Positions 32,277-39,295 of a stretch of 40,918 bases of DNA are shown here, one piece after another. Every line of letters starts with the position of its first letter. The stretch's first letter is position 1. The stretch lies in IMG/VR virus record IMGVR_UViG_3300043496_000255, positions 1-40,918 of that record; one strand, given 5' to 3'. The notes below the pieces were generated by a model. That model saw nothing but the letters and a program-made list of their open reading frames with translations, had not been told where the DNA came from and made no database searches. The position numbers and the translations under genes are program-made. This DNA comes from a virus.

Positions 32277-32674
32277 GCCGCGCAATCGTTCCCGTCAATG
32301 GCTCCAACCGCGACTGGTCGAGGCACCGTTACGTCCTCTGGTTCGGCGCATGCGCGCCCACGCGGCTCATGATTTGGGCCGATGGTCTGGAGTCTGCAAT
32401 CGAGATTGCCGGCGAATGGTTGGCTGAGCATGCCCCGGGGCTCATTATCCGCAATGACGCTCCGCTACTGGCGGAACTGATGGGCGAAGCATGCGCGGAA
32501 CTAGGTGTCGACCCGTCGCAGCCGGGTGGTCCCGAATATGACGCGGCGTGGGAGCAAGCCACGGCCGATCTCACCTACACCGAAAGCGGTTACCTCACCT
32601 CGTACGAATGGGGTATCGACCTGGAGGACCCGACCCGAGCGCAAGTGCTCGAGCTACAGGCCGCTATCGCCTAA
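32273..32674 (+). CDS. Small protein (133 aa), unknown
   Basis: GTG start within a GTGA overlap; no cassette at this junction. Sequence has a strand WFGACAPTRLMIWADG and then a helix ESAIEIAGEWLAEHAPG followed by acidic segments, a layout common to conserved phage proteins of unknown role. Ends with a helix and AAIA. Confidence 0.65.
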   Translation: MSRAIVPVNGSNRDWSRHRYVLWFGACAPTRLMIWADGLESAIEIAGEWLAEHAPGLIIRNDAPLLAELMGEACAELGVDPSQPGGPEYDAAWEQATADLTYTESGYLTSYEWGIDLEDPTRAQVLELQAAIA

Positions 32675-32749
32675 TGTCCCGTTCGGGCCCTGTTGCATGC
32701 GTGCAACTAGGCCCGTGCGGCTACATCAGCCGGAAGGAAACCAGGAACA
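32675..32749 (+). promoter_or_regulatory. Intergenic cassette 5: nested stem-loop A, stem-loop B, RBS
   Basis: CGGGCC 32684-32689 pairs with GGCCCG 32710-32715; inner stem GTTGCA/TGCAAC closes a TGCG loop. Stem B: CGGCT 32718-32722 with AGCCG 32728-32732. GGAAGGAAACCAGGAACA precedes ATG 32750. Numbered 5 because the fourth junction has no cassette. Confidence 0.7.
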
Positions 32750-33019
32750 ATGTCAGACTCACACTGGGTTTATGGATCGGGCATGGTCGGCTGTCTGTAT
32801 GACGGCGGGCCCGGCTGCGCCAGCACGCAAGACGACGCTATCGAGGCGGCACTGTCGAGCTTTAGCGACCTGCCGGACCATGAGCTAGCAGAGGCGCGCG
32901 CCAACCTAGCCAACGATGGTATCCACTACTTCTCTCGCTTGCTGACTGAAGCCGTTGGCGCGGACTATGTCGAGATAACGCCGCAAGACGGCCCCTGCCC
33001 AGAAGACGACGATAGCTGA
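32750..33019 (+). CDS. Small acidic protein (89 aa)
   Basis: 89 residues, acidic, with two cysteines close to the N-terminus (GCLYDGGPGCAS), then a helix pair (DDAIEAALSSF, HELAEARANLAN) and an acidic C-terminus ending EDDDS. It resembles small conserved phage proteins of unknown function. Cassettes on both sides. Confidence 0.65.
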   Translation: MSDSHWVYGSGMVGCLYDGGPGCASTQDDAIEAALSSFSDLPDHELAEARANLANDGIHYFSRLLTEAVGADYVEITPQDGPCPEDDDS

Positions 33020-33091
33020 CCCGTCCGCTTGACCCCGCCAGCTACGGCTAGTGGGGTCCGGCGGGCATTCAGCCCGGGAAAACCAGGAAAC
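33020..33091 (+). promoter_or_regulatory. Intergenic cassette 6: stem-loop A with TACG loop, stem-loop B, RBS
   Basis: GACCCCGC 33031-33038 pairs with GTGGGGTC 33051-33058 (one G-T wobble); after a C/A mismatch AGC/GCT closes TACG. Stem B: CGGGC 33062-33066 with GCCCG 33072-33076. GAAAACCAGGAAAC precedes GTG 33092. The loop part CAGCTACGGCTAG is identical to that of cassette 3, while the stem differs. Confidence 0.7.
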
Positions 33092-33129
33092 GTGAACGAG
33101 AGAGACCTGCCACGAAACTACGGCAAGCC
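33080..33129 (+). repeat. 50-bp exact repeat, copy 2 (RBS and gene start)
   Basis: Identical to 31839-31888; see copy 1. The spacing between copies is 1241 bases, so recombination between them would delete two genes and fuse the rest in frame. Confidence 0.75.
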
Positions 33130-33490
33130 ACGGCCGCGCGTGTCTAAGACGTCCGAGCTATACGCGCGCGCATTGGCCACGTCCGAGCGCATGCGTGCGG
33201 CCGGCAAGTGCGCGAATCGCTACTGCGGCCGCGCCGAGGTAGTCATTACACGCTGTGCCGCACGACTCGGCGAAACTGTGCCCACGTTGTACGTGTCGAG
33301 TGACGGGCAGTGGCTCACTACGTGGATGGGGAACCGCATTGCTCGGCTGTATGTGACCGGCAAGGCGCGTGGATTCAATTGTGAGCTCACTTGCTACAGC
33401 GCAACAATCGAGGGCCGCAACTACCACGGCCGGGGTCTCGGTCCGAGTATGTATATCCGCATGCATGCTGGAAAGCTGGTGAGCAAGTGA
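33092..33490 (+). CDS. Small protein (132 aa), shares start with 31851 gene
   Basis: GTG start. The first 13 residues match the 31851 product. Residues 38-45 hold CANRYCGRAE, a possible zinc pair. The C-terminal half (RIARLYVTGKARGFNC, then SATIEGRNYHGRGLG) resembles a small beta-rich domain I have seen in other phage early proteins, of unknown function. Stop overlaps the next GTG. Confidence 0.65.
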   Translation: MNERDLPRNYGKPRPRVSKTSELYARALATSERMRAAGKCANRYCGRAEVVITRCAARLGETVPTLYVSSDGQWLTTWMGNRIARLYVTGKARGFNCELTCYSATIEGRNYHGRGLGPSMYIRMHAGKLVSK

Positions 33491-33639
33491 GCATCCTATC
33501 CCTACTCGTTCTGTGCGTGCTCGGTTTCTTTGCGCTGTGCCTTGCCGTGATGGTTCTGGGCGTGCTGCTCGAGCTACTGCCGGCCGCTATCGGCCTGCTC
33601 GTTTGCTGGTATCTCCTGCATTTCGTGGGGTGCCTGTGA
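33487..33639 (+). CDS. 50-residue membrane peptide
   Basis: GTG 33487 in a GTGA overlap. The product is almost entirely hydrophobic: two segments (LLVLCVLGFFALCLAVMVL and LLPAAIGLLVCWYLL) that may form two membrane helices. It could act as a holin or an inner-membrane inhibitor; there is no lysis partner nearby. Below usual size limits for annotation. Confidence 0.6.
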   Translation: MSILSLLVLCVLGFFALCLAVMVLGVLLELLPAAIGLLVCWYLLHFVGCL

Positions 33640-33956
33640 AGTATCAGCCCAAACGCAGCACGCAACGCTGGCTAGATGGTGCCCCGAAAGCCTTGCTGGC
33701 CGTGTACGACAACGGCGGACGCTCATTCGACCGCTACACCGCGCTATACGGTGCGCCGCTGTGGCAGCCCGAATGCCGCACCATGCTGCCTGCTCGGTTC
33801 ATGAGCGAGCACCCGCAACACCCGCAAGGGTTCGGCATATTCGGGGAGCACCCGGCGCACCTACGCAGCGCGCTTGGCCGCAAGGTGCGCTTTTGCGACC
33901 TGCCCCCGGACGTGCGGCGCTGCATTGAATCTGACTGCAGCGACGATGAAGGCTGA
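33636..33956 (+). CDS. Small protein (106 aa), unknown
   Basis: GTG start with GTGA overlap. The product has a basic N-terminus, aromatic middle (RYTALYGAPLWQPECRTML) and a C-terminal part with two cysteines. It reads like a small enzyme-free accessory protein. No family recognised. Confidence 0.6.
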   Translation: MKYQPKRSTQRWLDGAPKALLAVYDNGGRSFDRYTALYGAPLWQPECRTMLPARFMSEHPQHPQGFGIFGEHPAHLRSALGRKVRFCDLPPDVRRCIESDCSDDEG

Positions 33957-34030
33957 GCTCCCATCCGGCTCCGCAACTACGGTTGCGGCGCCGCGTGGGC
34001 AATCTAGCCCGGAACGAGAGAGAGAAACCA
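33957..34030 (+). promoter_or_regulatory. Intergenic cassette 7: stem-loop A with TACG loop, stem-loop B, RBS
   Basis: CCGCAAC 33971-33977 pairs with GTTGCGG 33982-33988 directly around TACG; outer GGC/GCC adds three pairs after a mismatch. Stem B: GGGC 33997-34000 with GCCC 34007-34010. GAGAGAGAAACCA precedes ATG 34031. Confidence 0.7.
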
Positions 34031-34402
34031 ATGTCTGACACTGCAACCGAGACCGAAACCGAGTATTCCGACGCGCACCGCGCGCTAGCTGCGCACCTCA
34101 AGGTCGACCCGAGCGAGCTAGAGCCGACCCGCTACGATGATTGTTGCTTTGAGTACGGCCGCGAAGAGTATCGCGTGCTGACCGAGAGTGAGCGCGAGAC
34201 GGCCGCTAGCGAAGCGCTGGACTCCTACATTGACGATTGCCTGGAGATTCCGCCCGCCATTGAGCCCTATTTTGACCGGGACAAGTGGAAGCGGGACGCG
34301 CTGCTGAGTGACGGGTACGGTCACACGCTGTCTAGCTACGACGGCGAGGAAAACGAAGAGCAGATCGATGGCGTCTGGTTCTTTATCTACAGGACTAACT
34401 AA
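34031..34402 (+). CDS. Acidic phage protein (123 aa), conserved C-terminal motif
   Basis: A 123-residue acidic protein. The end KRDALLSDGYGHTLSSYDG followed by FFIYRTN is a pattern found in many phage proteins of unknown function (GRGH...L..YDG...YR.N). The N-terminus is Thr/Glu-rich and probably flexible. Strong acidity has led others to suggest antirestriction roles for comparable proteins; this is untested here. Confidence 0.65.
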   Translation: MSDTATETETEYSDAHRALAAHLKVDPSELEPTRYDDCCFEYGREEYRVLTESERETAASEALDSYIDDCLEIPPAIEPYFDRDKWKRDALLSDGYGHTLSSYDGEENEEQIDGVWFFIYRTN

Positions 34403-34404
34403 CC

Positions 34405-34578
34405 ATGAAGGCCTTACTCGAAACGACCGACGATCGGTTCTGGCATGCGTGGCAGTGGGGCAACGCCTCGCACCGGTACTACGGGCTAGACCTGGACTCT
34501 GAACGCGCACTAGAGCGGCTCGCCCGCAAATGGTTCTATGCCACCATGCGCCGCCTCGAGCAGCGGGGTGCACGATGA
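34405..34578 (+). CDS. 57-residue Trp/Arg-rich protein
   Basis: ATG 34405, two bases after the previous stop, to TGA 34576-34578. The product starts with an acidic-aromatic stretch (RFWHAWQWGNASHRYYG), then a basic helix (ALERLARKWFYATMRRLEQ). The stop overlaps the next ATG (ATGA). Short and missed by length-limited callers. Function unknown. Confidence 0.55.
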   Translation: MKALLETTDDRFWHAWQWGNASHRYYGLDLDSERALERLARKWFYATMRRLEQRGAR

Positions 34579-34778
34579 AAGCCCTGTTTACCCTCGTTCT
34601 GCTCGGCATTCTGTACGTCATTGGCCTGGACGGCGTGTATCTCGCGCTCGACACGGCCGACGCTGCCCTAAAGGGCGCGTATCACCATGCCGTTGCCGAG
34701 AGCGCGGCACGCCGCTGCACCACCCGTACCCAATTACCGAAACGAACCACCCGGAAGGAGTCGCCCGATGGCTGCTGA
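34575..34778 (+). CDS. Small membrane-anchored protein (67 aa)
   Basis: One hydrophobic segment near the N-terminus (ALFTLVLLGILYVIG) with the order of a signal anchor, then a soluble helix and a basic tail. It is coupled on both sides. May be exported or anchored with the tail outside. Function unknown. Confidence 0.6.
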   Translation: MKALFTLVLLGILYVIGLDGVYLALDTADAALKGAYHHAVAESAARRCTTRTQLPKRTTRKESPDGC

Positions 34779-35148
34779 ACTGAACTACTCGCTCGTAAAC
34801 ACGGACGGCGGCCAAGAGCTGGCCGCCGGTATCCAAGGCCTCGATGCTGCCCGCAAGGCAGCGGCGCGGCATGCCGCCAATATCGGGCAGGACGTGGAGA
34901 TCGTCGCCCCCAACGGCCGCACCGTCGAGCGCGTCGGGGCGGGGACCCCGACGTCTCACCAAATCGAAACCCTATACCGCAAGGCAGCGGCCACGGGTGA
35001 CGCCGAGACCTGCATGCTTTGCGATGTGGCGAGCGGAGTAGAGCTAGACTGGGCGATCGAGAGCTTCCTCCCTGTCACGAAGCAGGAGGCTTGCGCCAGA
35101 ATCCTCGCCATCATCCGCGACGCAGGAGGACACACCGATGGCCGCTAA
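34768..35148 (+). CDS. Small protein (126 aa), unknown
   Basis: ATG 34768 has the strong site GGAAGGAG. The first half (ARKAAARHAANIGQDVEIVAP) resembles a small alpha/beta phage protein, the second half is helical with two cysteines (CMLCDVASG). Overlaps neighbours by 11 bases on each side. No family recognised. Confidence 0.65.
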   Translation: MAAELNYSLVNTDGGQELAAGIQGLDAARKAAARHAANIGQDVEIVAPNGRTVERVGAGTPTSHQIETLYRKAAATGDAETCMLCDVASGVELDWAIESFLPVTKQEACARILAIIRDAGGHTDGR

Positions 35149-35413
35149 ACGCCGGCTCGCCTCGCCCTACGTCAAGCCGCGCGCCAGTGACTCACAGAAG
35201 GCCGCGCTCGATGCCGTGCGGGAACTGACCCGCCAGCACAGCCGGTCGCCTACAGCTACCGAGGTGGGCGAGCGTTTGGGCATGACCCGCCAGGGCGCGG
35301 CCCAGCTGCTCCACCTGCTGGAACGTAAGGGCTTACTGAGGGACATACCGAAGATGATTTCGAGCGGCCAATGGGAGCTCACTGAGGCGGGCGTCGGTCA
35401 GTTGCCGAAGTGA
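35138..35413 (+). CDS. LexA-like winged-helix DNA-binding protein (91 aa)
   Basis: Residues 18-70 form a winged helix of LexA type: KAALDAVRELTRQH, SPTATEVGERLGMTRQGAAQ (recognition helix) and LLHLLERKGLLRD. No protease domain. It closes the rightward operon and may repress it. Its 3' end overlaps that of a convergent gene by 16 bases. The fold assignment is good; the target is not known. Confidence 0.75.
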   Translation: MAAKRRLASPYVKPRASDSQKAALDAVRELTRQHSRSPTATEVGERLGMTRQGAAQLLHLLERKGLLRDIPKMISSGQWELTEAGVGQLPK

Positions 35414-35634
35414 CGCAGCTTGCGCAGCCAAGCAGGGGGCGGGCTGTCGAGCACTGGCGCGATGCACTCTTTGGAGTCGTGCATCATGATGAAGTACAGC
35501 CCGCCCGCTGCCCCTATGATGGGGCACCAGTGCCCGCAGTGCGAGCACCAGCGCTCTGCCTCCGAATGCCACCCCGGGCCGCTCAGGCTGCCCGGCTCGA
35601 TGCGCCAGCCGCGCTCTTCGCCGTGCTTAGGCAT
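35398..35634 (-). CDS. Small Cys/His protein (78 aa)
   Basis: ATG 35634 (8 bases inside the upstream gene). A CSHCGHWC cluster near residue 31 suggests a zinc site, followed by a short hydrophobic part (GGLYFIMM) and a helical end. Last gene of the leftward operon. Not recognised. Confidence 0.6.
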   Translation of the reverse strand: MPKHGEERGWRIEPGSLSGPGWHSEAERWCSHCGHWCPIIGAAGGLYFIMMHDSKECIAPVLDSPPPAWLRKLRHFGN

Positions 35635-35827
35635 TGAAGGCCTCGCTCCGCTCGATGCGAACGTGGCAGTCGGGACACTCGAAGTGGCTCGTCCTGTCAC
35701 GGTGACCATCGTAGATCGACCAGAGCCGAGAGAAGTGCGTTTCGTCCTCGGGGAAATACTTTCGGTGCGCCTCGGGTATCGGCTCGCCCTGTAGGTCTGC
35801 CCCACAGTGGGGGCAGACCGTAATCAT
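35627..35827 (-). CDS. Zinc-ribbon protein (66 aa)
   Basis: ATG 35827 opens MITVCPHCG; a second pair CPDC occurs near residue 51, so two CxxC pairs would hold one zinc ion as in zinc ribbons. Between them lies an acidic, aromatic linker. Part of the helicase operon. Possible nucleic-acid contact; function not known. Confidence 0.65.
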   Translation of the reverse strand: MITVCPHCGADLQGEPIPEAHRKYFPEDETHFSRLWSIYDGHRDRTSHFECPDCHVRIERSEAFNA

Positions 35828-35835
35828 TTTGGGGG

Positions 35836-36036
35836 TCACTTCTTCCGCTTGGCTGGTGGCTGCGTCGGGATGGGTGGCGGCGTCACGCGCCAGACGAGCA
35901 CGAGCCACGCCGTGCCGTCGGGCTCGGCGTAGGTGTGGAGGAAGACGGGGTAACCGTCGCACTCCGGCGGGGACTCGAGCTCGGCCGTTGCCGTGCGGTC
36001 CAGATAGAGTGTCTGGACCTGGAACCGGACGCTCAC
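35836..36036 (-). CDS. Small beta-rich protein (66 aa)
   Basis: Starts at GTG 36036, overlapping the helicase stop (GTGA). The product looks like a small beta barrel (VRFQVQTLYLDRTAT, then GTAWLVLVWRV) and ends with a Pro/Lys-rich tail. Function unknown; coupling suggests a link to the helicase. Confidence 0.6.
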   Translation of the reverse strand: MSVRFQVQTLYLDRTATAELESPPECDGYPVFLHTYAEPDGTAWLVLVWRVTPPPIPTQPPAKRKK

Positions 36037-37253
36037 GCCGCCGCTCCATTGCGTTTGCTGCTCTTGGGTGCGACCCGCGAGGCTGGCGCTGGCTCGTCAC
36101 CAAAGAGCGCCTCGAAGCAGGCCAGCGCTACGTCCTCGGTGTAGCCACGGGTCGCCGCGTGCTGGCGCAGCCACCCGAGCTGTCGCCGCTTGTCTTCGGG
36201 CGTCGCGTCCTGCCAGCCAAAGAGCGTGCGAAACTTCGCCCGGTAGGGCTTGAGCTCTCCACGCCCGGCATACTCACGTTCATACGACTGGCCCTGCCCG
36301 CCTCGTCGCTGAATGCCGGTGCCCGTGATGCTATACACCAGGTCTTCGGTGGGTGAGCCATGCCGCAGACTCGCGCCCACGCAATCGAGCACGCGCGACT
36401 TTCGCTTGCCCTCGAAGCGCCGCAGGATGCGCCCGCAGTACTGCAACCACGTGCTGATGTTTTCACAACGCCGACCGAGCACGAGTAGATCTGCTTGCGG
36501 CACGTCGATGCCTTCACCGAGTGCATCCACCGTGGTCAGCGCGTCGAGGGTGCCGTTTTTGAAGGCGGTCAGCGCGGCTGCATTGGCTTTGCGTCCGCGA
36601 TGGCAGTGGTACGGCTGTACACGCTTGAGGCGCTTGGCCGTGCTCTCTGCCTCTTCGATACTCGGGCAGAATATCAGCGCTCGGTTGTGAGCCTCGCGAT
36701 AGTCGAGATACGCCATTGCCAGGTCTGGCGTCTGGTCTTCGTAGAAGGATTCCGGCACGTCCACTTGGCACGGGACGATGGTCTTATTGAGCAGCAATTC
36801 GCTATTGTGCGCGGCCACCACCATGTCCTCGAATAGGTCGAGTGCGAGCCCATCGCTGCGTTGTGGCGTTGCCGTGAGGCCCAGCATCAGCGCATTGGGG
36901 AAGCGCTTGCGAGCGAGCTTGAACGTGGGCGCTTCGCTGTGATGGCACTCCTCCCAGATGACCAGATCGGGAGTGCCGAACTTCTCGGGCTTGCCGTCGT
37001 AGAACTCTTGTGGGGTGAACGTCGGACACAAGAGCGCCTCGTTCTGTTCGTTGATGCTGAGGCGATGGCTGATGCAGCGCACTTGCTTGAACCGCTCGTC
37101 CATCATGACGTGCGCAGCCATCACGGTTTTGCCTGAGCCCGTCGGGCTCACGAGCACGAGCGCTTTGACGCCGCTGTCAAACTTGCTGAGCACTTGCGGA
37201 ATAGCGCGCGCCTGAAACGCATAGGGCCTAGGGGGTAACTTGGCGGGTATCAT
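36033..37253 (-). CDS. Superfamily 2 DNA/RNA helicase
   Basis: 406 residues. Motif I is PTGSGKT (37-43). Motif II is EECH (101-104) where DECH or DEAH is usual, an acidic substitution that may still work. Motif III is TATP (127-130) and motif VI is QYCGRILRR (271-279). These place it in the SF2 group used by many phages for replication or recombination (UvsW-like or DEAD-like). ATGA coupling with the tandem-HTH gene upstream suggests joint action, for example at a replication origin. Role in replication is inferred; no primase or polymerase lies nearby. Confidence 0.85.
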   Translation of the reverse strand: MIPAKLPPRPYAFQARAIPQVLSKFDSGVKALVLVSPTGSGKTVMAAHVMMDERFKQVRCISHRLSINEQNEALLCPTFTPQEFYDGKPEKFGTPDLVIWEECHHSEAPTFKLARKRFPNALMLGLTATPQRSDGLALDLFEDMVVAAHNSELLLNKTIVPCQVDVPESFYEDQTPDLAMAYLDYREAHNRALIFCPSIEEAESTAKRLKRVQPYHCHRGRKANAAALTAFKNGTLDALTTVDALGEGIDVPQADLLVLGRRCENISTWLQYCGRILRRFEGKRKSRVLDCVGASLRHGSPTEDLVYSITGTGIQRRGGQGQSYEREYAGRGELKPYRAKFRTLFGWQDATPEDKRRQLGWLRQHAATRGYTEDVALACFEALFGDEPAPASRVAPKSSKRNGAAA

Positions 37254-38059
37254 CGTTCGTTCTTCTCTCTCATCATGATTTCCATCACGGTTTTGAACGC
37301 CTCGCGTTCTTTCAAGGCTTGCCGGAGCAGCTCGTCTTTGAGGTCGGATTGCGCTTGTTCGCGCGCGCGCTCGGCTTCGTCATACATGGGCACCGCCTGC
37401 ACTCGCTGCGGCTCTTGGTAGAGCGGCAGCTGCTCGGCGCGTGAGCTCTTGGGTGGGCGTCCCTTGCGCGCAGGAACGATCGCCGACGGCTCGGGGCGGC
37501 TGAGCTGCGTGCCGGTCGACGACACCATGTGCTTCGCTATCTGCTGCTCGAGCGGGCCCCGGGAGGGCGGCGTCACTTCCACTTGCCGAAGCCCGCGCCC
37601 CGGAGTGAAGCGGAACGACGGCACCTGTACCCCCGCCTTCTCCACCCAGCGACTGACTATGCTCGACCCGACGCCGATCTCCTTGGCGGCAGCGGAGACC
37701 CCAACCACCTTGGCGCGCTCGACGACGGCCTGCTTGACAGAGTCGGGGCGGATGATGCGCTTCTGCTTACCATTCGGCGGCGGGGTCATCGTGACTTGGC
37801 GCGGCTCGGGGTTGCTGGAGACAGAGGCGAGACTCGGGGGCGGACCCGCTGCGGCCAGCTGTTCGTCGCTGATGCGCGCGCCGCGAAACGACGCCACGGG
37901 CACCCCGGCTCGCCGCGCCCACATACTCACGAGGGCCGTCTCGAGGCCGCGCTCCCGCCCGGCTTGCGCGGGGCCCACCTGCTGCGCGCGCGCTACCGCG
38001 GCCGCCTTGAGCTCATCGCTGTATCTCTGGCGCGTCTGTTTCTTCTTCTTCTGAGCCAT
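37250..38059 (-). CDS. Tandem helix-turn-helix DNA-binding protein
   Basis: 269 residues with two internal repeats: residues 12-59 and 103-151 align, each with DELKAAAVARAQ-like helix, a HTH and a shared AGVxVxSFR end. Each unit resembles the HTH of IS3-type transposase OrfA or phage regulators. An AT-hook-like KGRPP lies at 199-203, and residues 227-269 form a charged coiled coil. The start follows a long GAGAGAGAGA site. It is translationally coupled to the helicase. I infer an origin-binding or replisome-organiser role; a small terminase is an alternative. Confidence 0.7.
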   Translation of the reverse strand: MAQKKKKQTRQRYSDELKAAAVARAQQVGPAQAGRERGLETALVSMWARRAGVPVASFRGARISDEQLAAAGPPPSLASVSSNPEPRQVTMTPPPNGKQKRIIRPDSVKQAVVERAKVVGVSAAAKEIGVGSSIVSRWVEKAGVQVPSFRFTPGRGLRQVEVTPPSRGPLEQQIAKHMVSSTGTQLSRPEPSAIVPARKGRPPKSSRAEQLPLYQEPQRVQAVPMYDEAERAREQAQSDLKDELLRQALKEREAFKTVMEIMMREKNER

Positions 38060-38068
38060 GTCTCTCTC

Positions 38069-38422
38069 TCAATTGGGCAACGGGTGCGCTTTGCTGCGCT
38101 TGACCGCTGCCAGTAGGCGATGCTCTATCCACTCGTCCTGCAGATCGACGGCGTGACCGGCCATGTGCTCCATGTAGTCGATGGCGAATTGCTCGCGCGA
38201 GCGGTCGAGGTGATGGCAGAGCCAGATGTCGCCGATGGTCGCGGTCGCTGTCAGCACGACGCACAACCAATAGAGCGGCCACCAGCCGGTCACCGCAGCG
38301 ACCGTGGCACTGGCGATGTAGAGGACGGGCGACCAGCGCAGGAGCACGGGGCGCAGCCGCTTTTCGCGGCGCTGCCAGCGCTGGATGCGCTCGTACTCGT
38401 CGATGACCTCTTGGCACGTCAC
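38069..38422 (-). CDS. Small membrane protein, two TM segments (117 aa)
   Basis: Starts at GTG 38422, overlapping the previous stop. Two hydrophobic segments (VLLRWSPVLYIASATVAA and WPLYWLCVVLTATATIG) are flanked by a basic N-terminus and a charged C-terminal domain with many His and Arg. A holin-like or membrane-anchor role is possible. No family was recognised. Confidence 0.65.
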   Translation of the reverse strand: MTCQEVIDEYERIQRWQRREKRLRPVLLRWSPVLYIASATVAAVTGWWPLYWLCVVLTATATIGDIWLCHHLDRSREQFAIDYMEHMAGHAVDLQDEWIEHRLLAAVKRSKAHPLPN

Positions 38423-38640
38423 GTCCCCCCTCCGTTGCGCCTCGCCACTCTCTCGGCGATGTCCTCGGCGCGTTTCTGGATCACAATCTCGGCAAAACGC
38501 GGGCTAATTCTGCCCGCTTGCACGCTCTCGATGGCGAGAGCGATGGTCTCGTTGACGAGCTTCTCCTCTTCGTCATTGAGCTCCAAGCCCTCGCACCCCG
38601 TCGACCCCGGCAACCACTTGGCTGCTGCCCCTTTGTCCAT
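38419..38640 (-). CDS. Small acidic helical protein (73 aa)
   Basis: ATG 38640. Acidic helical protein (NDEEEKLVNETIALAIESV, then FAEIVIQKRAEDIAERVA), ending NGGGT. Stop overlaps the GTG of the membrane protein. Unknown role. The 114 bases upstream (38641-38754) hold no gene and no clear signal. Confidence 0.6.
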   Translation of the reverse strand: MDKGAAAKWLPGSTGCEGLELNDEEEKLVNETIALAIESVQAGRISPRFAEIVIQKRAEDIAERVARRNGGGT

Positions 38641-38754
38641 GGTGACCCCGCCTCCCTTGCCCGCCCCGTGTCCCTCGCCCTCGCCCGCGAGACACCAGCG
38701 TCCCCGGAAGCGTACCTTTCTGGCACACCGGCGACGGTGTCAATGGAGGAACAC

Positions 38755-39015
38755 TCACCCCACGGGGTCGCGCTTGGCTTTGGCCGTCGGCAAGAGCACA
38801 CGCATGCGCATGGTGATGGGCTTCTCCTTGAGCCAGCCCTTCTCGACCAGGCGCTTGAGCAGCCGCTGGGCGGCGTACAAGTACACCCCAAGATAGACGG
38901 CGAGCTGTCGATGCGTGGGCGGCACGCCATGCTCGTCGAGGTGCCGCTTGTAGGCCTCGTAGGTCTCCTTTTCGCGGGTGGTCAGCTCTCGGTTGGCGTT
39001 CTTGGGAGCAGGCAT
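38755..39015 (-). CDS. LexA-like winged-helix regulator (86 aa)
   Basis: 86 residues from ATG 39015. KETYEAYKRHLDEHG, PPTHRQLAVYLGVYLYAAQR and LLKRLVEKGWL form a LexA-type DNA-binding fold similar to the protein at 35138. It is the first gene of the leftward operon, facing the int operon over a divergent region with an inverted repeat in its own putative promoter, as expected for an autoregulated repressor or antirepressor. No protease domain. Which of the two winged-helix proteins is the immunity repressor cannot be told. Confidence 0.7.
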   Translation of the reverse strand: MPAPKNANRELTTREKETYEAYKRHLDEHGVPPTHRQLAVYLGVYLYAAQRLLKRLVEKGWLKEKPITMRMRVLLPTAKAKRDPVG

Positions 39016-39295
39016 ATGGAAAAGGTTAGACCAGAGTCTAGGCTTGTACAATACTCGTGGTCTCCGACCAACCGTAGTCCTCGACCACCGACCACCCCTG
39101 TTGTCAGCCCCATACCTACATCTACAGAAAACACAAGGGGCATGTTGCTTCAGTAGTGACACTTTGGTTTCACATCGGCACACTGAGTCCTCTTCGACCC
39201 CGGGTGAGTCACTAGCGACCCGCCCCTGTGTCCAGCCAAAGGACGGGCTCCCCCATGACAGTCAGTGCGCCAATGAGCGAGCGGCGAGGTATTGC
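39016..39295. promoter_or_regulatory. Divergent control region between regulator and xis/int
   Basis: 280 gene-free bases. Minus promoter: TTGTAC (39051-39046), 17 bases, TAACCT (39028-39023). Plus -10: TACAAT (39047-39052) with a poor -35. TAGAC and GTCTA (39027-39040, 4 bases between) overlap both promoters. GACCA occurs four times from 39029 to 39094. The rest up to GTG 39296 shows nothing clear. Promoter matches are by eye. Confidence 0.45.

Noticed and set aside
31124-34030. CRISPR array
   Set aside because: Repeated cassettes are separated by genes, differ in stem sequence and lack equal spacers and cas genes.
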